Source: Dromiciops gliroides
Taxonomy: Eukaryota; Chordata; Mammalia; Microbiotheria; Microbiotheriidae
DNA: 64,000 nt
Assembly (NCBI RefSeq): GCF_019393635.1
Contig: NC_057864.1
Location: forward strand, 469,634,617 to 469,698,616
Reading direction: 5' to 3'
Below are positions 58,301 to 64,000 of this stretch, piece by piece. Numbering within the stretch: position 1 is the stretch's first letter; each line of letters opens with the position of its first letter. Both the position numbers and the translations under genes were made by a program. Under the pieces are notes generated by a model. That model saw only the letters and a program-made list of their open reading frames with translations. It made no database searches and was not told where the DNA came from.

Positions 58301-58844
58301 ACATGTGCAGGGAGGTTAGCATTCCTCATACTATTTGGTTTGTTGGTTGGTTGGTTGGTCACCCAGGTTTTATGAATGTAGTATTCTTTCTCCTGCCCTC
58401 TCCACCAGCATAACCAAGTTGAAAAAAATCCCTTCCAGTTTCCTGCCTGGGGTGGATCAGGAATAAAAAAGACACAAATCCTCTTTTCCTCTGGCCAGGT
58501 TCCTATCCTAAATTGTAAAGAAAGATTCATTATGTCCTCATTATTACTATTCCAGTCATGAGCAACATTAAATATTCTGTTTCCTCATTACAGTATATCT
58601 CCCAATTCATTGAAGCATCATAAAGGGTCCACTTCATCATCACCCCTGGCCACTGAGTCCATTTCAAAGACTGGTATGGTTGCTCTGCCTGTGCTCTTAC
58701 AGTAACTAGTCATTGGTAGATTGGCAAGTGAAGCCAGGAGTTGCCATGCCCAGGCTGGGAAGACTCCTCTGAGACTTAGCATACTCACTACATGACTCAC
58801 TCTCATATCAGATGCTGCAGAAATCAGAGTCTCTAGCACACTTT

Positions 58845-58991
58845 TTTTTTTTTTTAAGTGAGGCAATTGGGGTTAAGTGACTTGCCCAGGGTCACACAGC
58901 TAGTAAGTGTTAAGTGTCTGAGGCTGGATTTGAACTCAGGTACTCCTGACTCCAGGGCCAGTGCTCTATCCACTGTGCCACCTAGCCGCCC
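58845..58991 (-). repeat. WSINE1-type CORE-SINE
   Basis: Complete antisense copy; CTCTAGCACACTTT duplicated on both sides. Confidence 0.93.
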
Positions 58992-59293
58992 CTCTAGCAC
59001 ACTTTAAAAAAAATGATCCCACAAAACACATCCCGAATATCCCCAGATCCTTGCTGATCTCAGAGATTGAAATGCCTGACTTGGTTTTCTTCATCATTTG
59101 TCTCTCACGTTGTATATTTATGTGACCCTTGTCTTAGAGGCCTTTAGGCTGTCTCAAGAGCCCTTTAAGTATTGGAGTTGCCTGTTTTCACAGCTCTTCC
59201 CTTGCTTATGCACCTAGATTCTTGACTCCATACCAGTGTGGAAAACCTTTTCTGTACTTCAGAAACCCTTTTTCAGGGAAGGAGCTTATGTTC

Positions 59294-59425
59294 TAGGCGG
59301 CACAGTCAATAGAGCACTGGCCCTTGAGTCAAGAGGACCTGAGTTCAAATCTCACCTCAAGCATTTACTAGCTGTGTAACTTAACCCCAATTGCCTTAGA
59401 TATCCAGGGCCAAAAAACAAGTTGC
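59294..59425 (+). repeat. Older, diverged CORE-SINE copy
   Basis: Sense words TAGGCGGCACAGTCAATAG, GAGTTCAAATCTCACCTC, TTAACCCCAATTGCC, then ATATCCAGGGCC. The second-unit word suggests a truncated relative of the 43.4-kb SINE. Confidence 0.7.
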
Positions 59426-59582
59426 AGAACAAACAGAGTATTAATGATCTACTTCATGGCCCTGTATGGGAAAATACCACAATGTTGATATGATGGGTTG
59501 ATTTTTGTAATGATAAATGCCTGCTTCCTAAGTTTTTAAGACAAGAACTTTATTCTAAAAAGACAAGAGAATATCTAAACTT

Positions 59583-59880
59583 GCTGTTTTGTCCTTCGTT
59601 CTTGAAGAGGACCATGACATCAGGGTGATGTCATGACTTGCACTGAATTGGATTTAAGTGAGGGAGGGCTGTTCAAGGTCACCAACTTCATTCTCTCCTC
59701 CAGAGCCATCTGGATCCAGTGGCAAGATATACATCAGGACGACTGGAGATGGCTCTGGATGTTTAAGGCAATTAGGGTTAAGTGACTTGCCCAGGGTCAC
59801 CATAGCTAGTAAGTGTCTGAAGTCAGACTTGAACTTCTGAGTCAGTGCTCTATCAACTGCTCCACCAAGCTAGCTGCCCC
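59583..59880 (-). repeat. Long marsupial SINE (same family as 43.4 kb)
   Basis: Antisense order: TTTGTCCTTCGTTCTTGAAG, GGTGATGTCATGACTTGC, GGGAGGGCTGTTCAAGG, CATCAGGACGACTGGAG, then the core CCCAGGGTCACCATAGC and tRNA-like head. Diverged. Confidence 0.75.
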
Positions 59881-60134
59881 ATGGAAATAGGGAGAGAATT
59901 AACCAAGACATAGTTGGTGTGTTTAAAGTAGAGAATGAACCCAAAAGAATTCTTCCAAAACACTAGATTCCTACTGAGGATATGTGTTTTAAACATTTGT
60001 CTGCCAATAGAATGCCTATGAATTTTTTATCATTTTATTTGTCTAAAAACATCCTAATTAACTCCCCTAAGAAACTGTAACTCTCAACAATTCACAAAAG
60101 GCCTGAGAATAAATTGGTTAAAAATCATTAATGC

Positions 60135-60280
60135 AGGGGTGGCTAGGTGGCACAGTGGATAAAGCACCGACCCTGGAGTCAGGAGTACCTGAGTTCAAAT
60201 CCGGCCTCAGACACTTAACACTTACTAGCTGTGTGACCCTGGGCAAGTCACTTAACCCCAATTGCCTCACTAAAAAAAAA
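60135..60280 (+). repeat. WSINE1-type CORE-SINE
   Basis: Complete sense copy; AAAATCATTAATGC flanks it at 60121-60134 and after the A tail. Confidence 0.93.
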
Positions 60281-60366
60281 AAATCATTAATGCTTCACCT
60301 AATTTTATAATCTCGTTGTCATCTTTCCATGGACAATTAATGTCACTGTTCTTGAAATGGTTTTTT

Positions 60367-60451
60367 TTGTTTGTTTGTTTTTTGGTTTTTTTACTCAGGT
60401 ACTCCCGACTCCAAGGCCAGTGCTCTATCCACTGCGACACCTAGCTGCCCC
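60367..60451 (-). repeat. WSINE1-type SINE lacking its core
   Basis: Antisense copy in which a T/G-rich tail runs straight into ACTCAGGTACTCC and the tRNA-like head; the whole core is absent. TGAAATGGTTTTTT and TGAAATGTTTTTTC flank it. Confidence 0.88.
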
Positions 60452-61224
60452 TGAAATGTTTTTTCAGAGAGATGTGTCTCCCATAGAATTCCTGTGCTAG
60501 CAATACAACCTGTTCTAGCAAGTCTTCAGGCCTGCAACTAGATGCCACTTCTCTCATGCAGAAATCACAAAAACATGCTTAACAAGGATTTGGTAGTCAT
60601 GGACCAATTCCATAAATGTCCTGGAAGGCTCCGGATCCTCGGCTCTTTGATAAAACTAGAAAATGTCGCCTTCTGTACAAATCTAGTTTTGACTGGCATT
60701 AGGTCAAATTAGCTGGAAGCCCAATTAAATCCAGACATTATTGTTAGTGTCCTGCCTGTAATGTATCCAACTAGGTTCACAGACGAAGGAACTATGCAGC
60801 AAGCCACTCCCAAATCACACTGAAGGTCAGATTTTTAGCAAAGTGTTGTGCCGTGGATGTCTTATTACTTAAAATGTCTTTGGGAATTAAAGTCGCCCAG
60901 TTACCATTTCCCTTTAGACCTATTCCAGAATATAATTAAACCACTCAGGGACCTGGGAGATGAACAATTCCATGGAGCTTTTCTAAAATTCTATTTGTGA
61001 ACCACATGCCTGCCACAGAAGGTTTGCTCAACTCATTCTCTCATACAGGTAAGGCACCCAGAGCTGTCTAGGATTTCACATTGTAGCAAACGATGACTCT
61101 ACAGGAATGGCCCTTAATTTTTTCAAATCAGGATATGGGGGAAGTATCCTTATTGTTCATATAGGAAATGGGAATTCAGTTCCCCAATGGGAACACTTTT
61201 AAAATTACAGAGGAGGCGTGCTCT

Positions 61225-61365
61225 GGTGGGGACCAAAAAAATATGTTAGGAGTACAAAGACCTGGGTTCTAGCTTCATTTCTGCCATTATCAAGCTGTGT
61301 TGACATTGGGTGAGTCACCACACCTCTCTGGGCCTTCTCTTTCCTTATCTAGAAAATAAACTGTT
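61225..61365 (+). repeat. MIR
   Basis: Sense MIR: GACCTGGGTTCTAGCTTC, GGGTGAGTCACCACACC, CTGGGCCTTC. It ends at the 7SL-like sequence. Confidence 0.7.
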
Positions 61366-61367
61366 TG

Positions 61368-61635
61368 CTAGACATGGTGGAAAGGCCTCTACTCCAGCCT
61401 TCTTGGGAGGCCTCTGAGGATGGTGGATGACTTCAGCTCTGGAGTTCTGAGTGGTGCTCACTGGCAGTCACTACTAAGTTAGAAATCAATAGGGCAAGTC
61501 CCTAGGAACTCAGGCAGAGGGTGACCAGAAGCATACGTCAAGAGGGTCAAATTGGACTATACTGATTAGTACTATGATGGGGCCCATGAGTAACTCCTGT
61601 ACTTCTAGCCTGGGCAAGATGGGGAGGCCAACTGA
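61368..61635 (+). pseudogene. Probable 7SL (SRP) RNA pseudogene
   Basis: The order of words follows 7SL RNA from near its 5' end to near its 3' end: ACATGGTGG, CTCCAGCC, TTGGGAGGCC, GGAGTTCTG, CACTAAGTT-like ACTACTAAGTT, ATCAATAGGG, GAGGGTGACC, AGAGGGTCAAA, ACTGATTAGTA, then CTTCTAGCCTGGGCAAGAT. It covers Alu and S domains, so it is a 7SL copy rather than an Alu-type SINE. Divergence is high, and I see no A tail or clear target duplication, so it is an old retropseudogene. Confidence 0.72.
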
Positions 61636-61903
61636 TAGACTAGATACATTGATGGACAGATGGATGGAATAAAATGAAATGTAATGATTGAGGACTCCAG
61701 AGAACCAATAATGAAACATGCTACGTACCACCTAAGAGAAAAGTGATGGACTCAGGGTAAAGAATGAGTCCACCCTGGATGTGGCCAATGGGGGAATTTG
61801 TTTTGTTTTATCTTGCATATTTTGGGGGTGATGGGGTGAAGGTAGGGAAAATCAATTTCGGTTAATTAAAAAAAATTAAAGTTTAAAATAAAATTTTAAA
61901 ATA

Positions 61904-62062
61904 GGGGCAGCTAGGTGGCACAGTGGATAGAGCACTGGCCCTGGAGTCAGGGGTATCTGAGTTCAAATCCAGCCTCAGACACTTAACACATACTAGCTGT
62001 GTGACCCTGGGCAAGTCACTTAACCCCAATTGCCTCACCAAAAAAAATAAAAAATAAAATAA
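61904..62062 (+). repeat. WSINE1-type CORE-SINE
   Basis: Complete sense copy with a long compound AAAAT tail. Confidence 0.92.
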
Positions 62063-62120
62063 AATGAAAGATGATGGTGAAGGTTCCTCTCAACTCTGTG
62101 ATTCTGCAGTTCCACTAGTC

Positions 62121-62270
62121 TTTTTTTTTTTTTTTAGTGAGGCAATTAGGGTTAAGTGACTTGCCCAGGGTCACACAGCTAGTAAGTGTTAAGTGTCTGA
62201 GATCGGATTTGAACTCAGGTACTCCTGACTCCAGGGCCGGTGCTCTATCCACTGCGCTATCTAGCTGCCC
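62121..62270 (-). repeat. WSINE1-type CORE-SINE
   Basis: Complete antisense copy; TCCACTAGTCTTTT duplicated on both sides. Confidence 0.93.
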
Positions 62271-62429
62271 TCCACTAGTCTTTTCTTTCCCCACTAGTCT
62301 TTAAATAAAGAAAAAACTCCAGGAGAATCTTTAATAGTCCCACATAGGCAAGACAATAAATTTGGGAGTGATCACAGAGATGTACCCCTTACTTTCCACT
62401 ATTCTGGCAAAATTACAGAATTGATGAAT

Positions 62430-64000
62430 TTCAGTCTTTTAAAAAATGTTTTATTCATTTTAAACAAATAGAAAATGAGGGGAAAAAAGAACATTTCCAA
62501 GTACACAGCAGAACATAAAGAGATGATTCAATATACAAACATAAATTTCCATTGCAGACTGTACTTTAAAAAAAAACAACTATGTAATAAATACTACCTA
62601 TTGTTTTCAAGAATACCCTGCTTTTCTGTGCTTCCTTCTAAGTTTTCTTTTGTTCTCTGTGATGTACTTTTTTTTCTCTCCCTCCCCACCCTGCCCTAGA
62701 GAAAGTTACAGTCAAATACGGATATATAGATATGCACACACACATATATGTAAGACCATATTATACATATTTCTATTTGTCAGTTCTTCAGAGATGAATA
62801 GCATTTTTCTTCAAAGGTCCAAGTCTTTCCATGTTTTTTCTATAATCAACCAGCTCATCATTTCTTATAGCACAGTAGTATTCCATCACAATCATATAAG
62901 ACAGCTTCCCCATTGAAGGACATCTATCGTTTTAACCAATCTGATAGATGTAAGATACTATCTCAAAGTTGATATAATTTGCATTTTCCTAACAATAATA
63001 ATTTAGAGCATTTTTTCATATAACTATAGTTTTGATTTCTTCATCAAAAAAGTGCCTGTTCATATCCTTTGTCCATTTATCAATTGGGAAATTACTTACA
63101 TTTTTCAAACAATCTTTTACTACTGTGTATTGTATGTCTACTCTCTTCTTTTTTTTTTTTTAGTGAGGCAATTGGGGTTAAGTGACTTGCTCAGGGTCAC
63201 ACAGCTAGTAAGTGTTAAGTGTCTGAGGCTGGATTTGAACTCAGGTCCTCCTGACTCCAGAGCTGGTACTTTATCCACTGTGCCACCTAGCTGCCCCGTC
63301 TACTCTCTTCTACTGATCTACCTTTCTATTTCTTAGCCAGTACCATATAGTTTTGATATTTGCTGCCTTATAATATAGTTTGAAGTCTGATGCTACTAAA
63401 CCTCCTTCCTTTTTTTATTAGTTTTTATGAAATCCTTGACCTTTCGTTCTTCCAAATGAATTCCATTATTTTTTCTAACTCTGTAAAATAATTTTTTCGT
63501 AATTTAATTGGGATGGCAGTGAATAGATTCGTTAAGTAAAACTGTCATTTTTATTATGTTGGCTTTGCCTACCCATGAACAATTAATATTTCTCCAATTA
63601 TTTAAATCTGATTTTATTTGTAAAAGAATGTTTTATAATCATGTTCATGTAGTTCCTGGGTCTGTTTCGTCAGGTATACTCACAGGCATTTTATAGTGTC
63701 TGCAGTTATTTTAAGTGGTCTAAAACAATATTAAATAATATTGGTGACAGTGCAGTTTCCCTGTTTAACTCTTTTAATTAAATCTATTTTAGCTTTAACT
63801 TTGTCTGAGATCATGATTGCTACCCCTACTTTTTTCTACAACAGCTGAAGCATAATAAATTCTATTCTAGCCCTTTATTTTAACTGTGTATACCTCTCAT
63901 TTTTTAATTATGTTTTTCTCGTAAGTAACATTATCAAATTCAGATTTTTAATCCATTCTATCCTTTTCTTTTTTATGGGTAAATTCATCCCATTCACATT
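62430..64000 (-). repeat. L1 running off the right edge, carrying a SINE
   Basis: Antisense L1 3' UTR and ORF2: GTAGTATTCCATCACAATC, ATTTTTTCATATAACTATAG, TGTCCATTTATCAATTGGG, AGCCAGTACCATATAGTTTTG, CTTTGCCTACCCATGAAC, GATCATGATTGCTACCCC. Frames are broken. The SINE at 63151-63297 splits it. More of the element lies beyond the window. Confidence 0.75.
63151..63297 (-). repeat. WSINE1-type CORE-SINE inside L1
   Basis: Complete antisense copy; GTCTACTCTCTTCT duplicated on both sides. Confidence 0.93.

Larger units (their letters stand above)
55700..64000. other. Upstream intergenic region
   Basis: No gene recognised. Contents are L2 3' ends near 56060-56200 (-) and 56530-56610 (+), an L1 5' fragment (57.05-58.3 kb), SINEs listed separately, the 7SL-like pseudogene, and an L1 running off the right edge. 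I identify nothing in about 55.75-56.05, 56.62-57.0, 58.3-58.8, 59.0-59.28 or 60.45-61.2 kb. Confidence 0.75.

Noticed and set aside
9506..63297. tRNA-like words at the heads of many SINEs
   Set aside because: They are tRNA-derived SINE heads with A/B-box remnants, not tRNA genes; each is followed by a CORE region and usually a target duplication.

Overview
This is a marsupial (metatherian) genomic window. The evidence is dozens of copies of a young tRNA-headed CORE-SINE of the WSINE1 type, marsupial-type L1 and MAR1-like SINEs, abundant old L2 and MIR, and vertebrate exons with GT-AG introns. The species cannot be fixed from the sequence alone.

Two protein-coding genes are present, in convergent (tail-to-tail) order as in human 7q11.21. 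On the + strand, the last two coding exons of GUSB (lysosomal beta-glucuronidase) lie at 572-707 and 2344-2519, with an ATTAAA poly(A) signal at 2871. On the - strand lies a complete VKORC1L1 gene (vitamin K epoxide reductase complex subunit 1-like 1). Its exon 1 is 54638-54828, exon 2 is 13955-14064 and exon 3 is 9139-9365. The three exons splice in frame to a 175-residue protein with all four redox cysteines. Exon 1 sits in a GC-rich CpG island (about 54.0-55.7 kb) that holds the promoter. A region without any young SINE, 4986-9505, matches a long VKORC1L1 3' UTR that probably ends near 5.2 kb.

The rest is intron 1 (about 40.6 kb), intron 2 (about 4.6 kb) and upstream intergenic DNA (55.7-64 kb). 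These are filled by about 42 WSINE1-type SINEs, L1 fragments on both strands, decayed L2 and CR1/L3, MIRs, a probable solo LTR at 20.27-20.83 kb, a probable 7SL RNA pseudogene at 61.37-61.63 kb and several simple repeats. The best structural findings are a roughly 410-bp tandem duplication at 18.28-19.28 kb, whose central SINE is a recombinant of the two outer ones, and three places where two SINEs landed in the same target site. I see no operon-like or otherwise undescribed gene system. The other long open frames, including a 542-codon frame in the CpG island, are GC-rich, repeat-derived or antisense artefacts.
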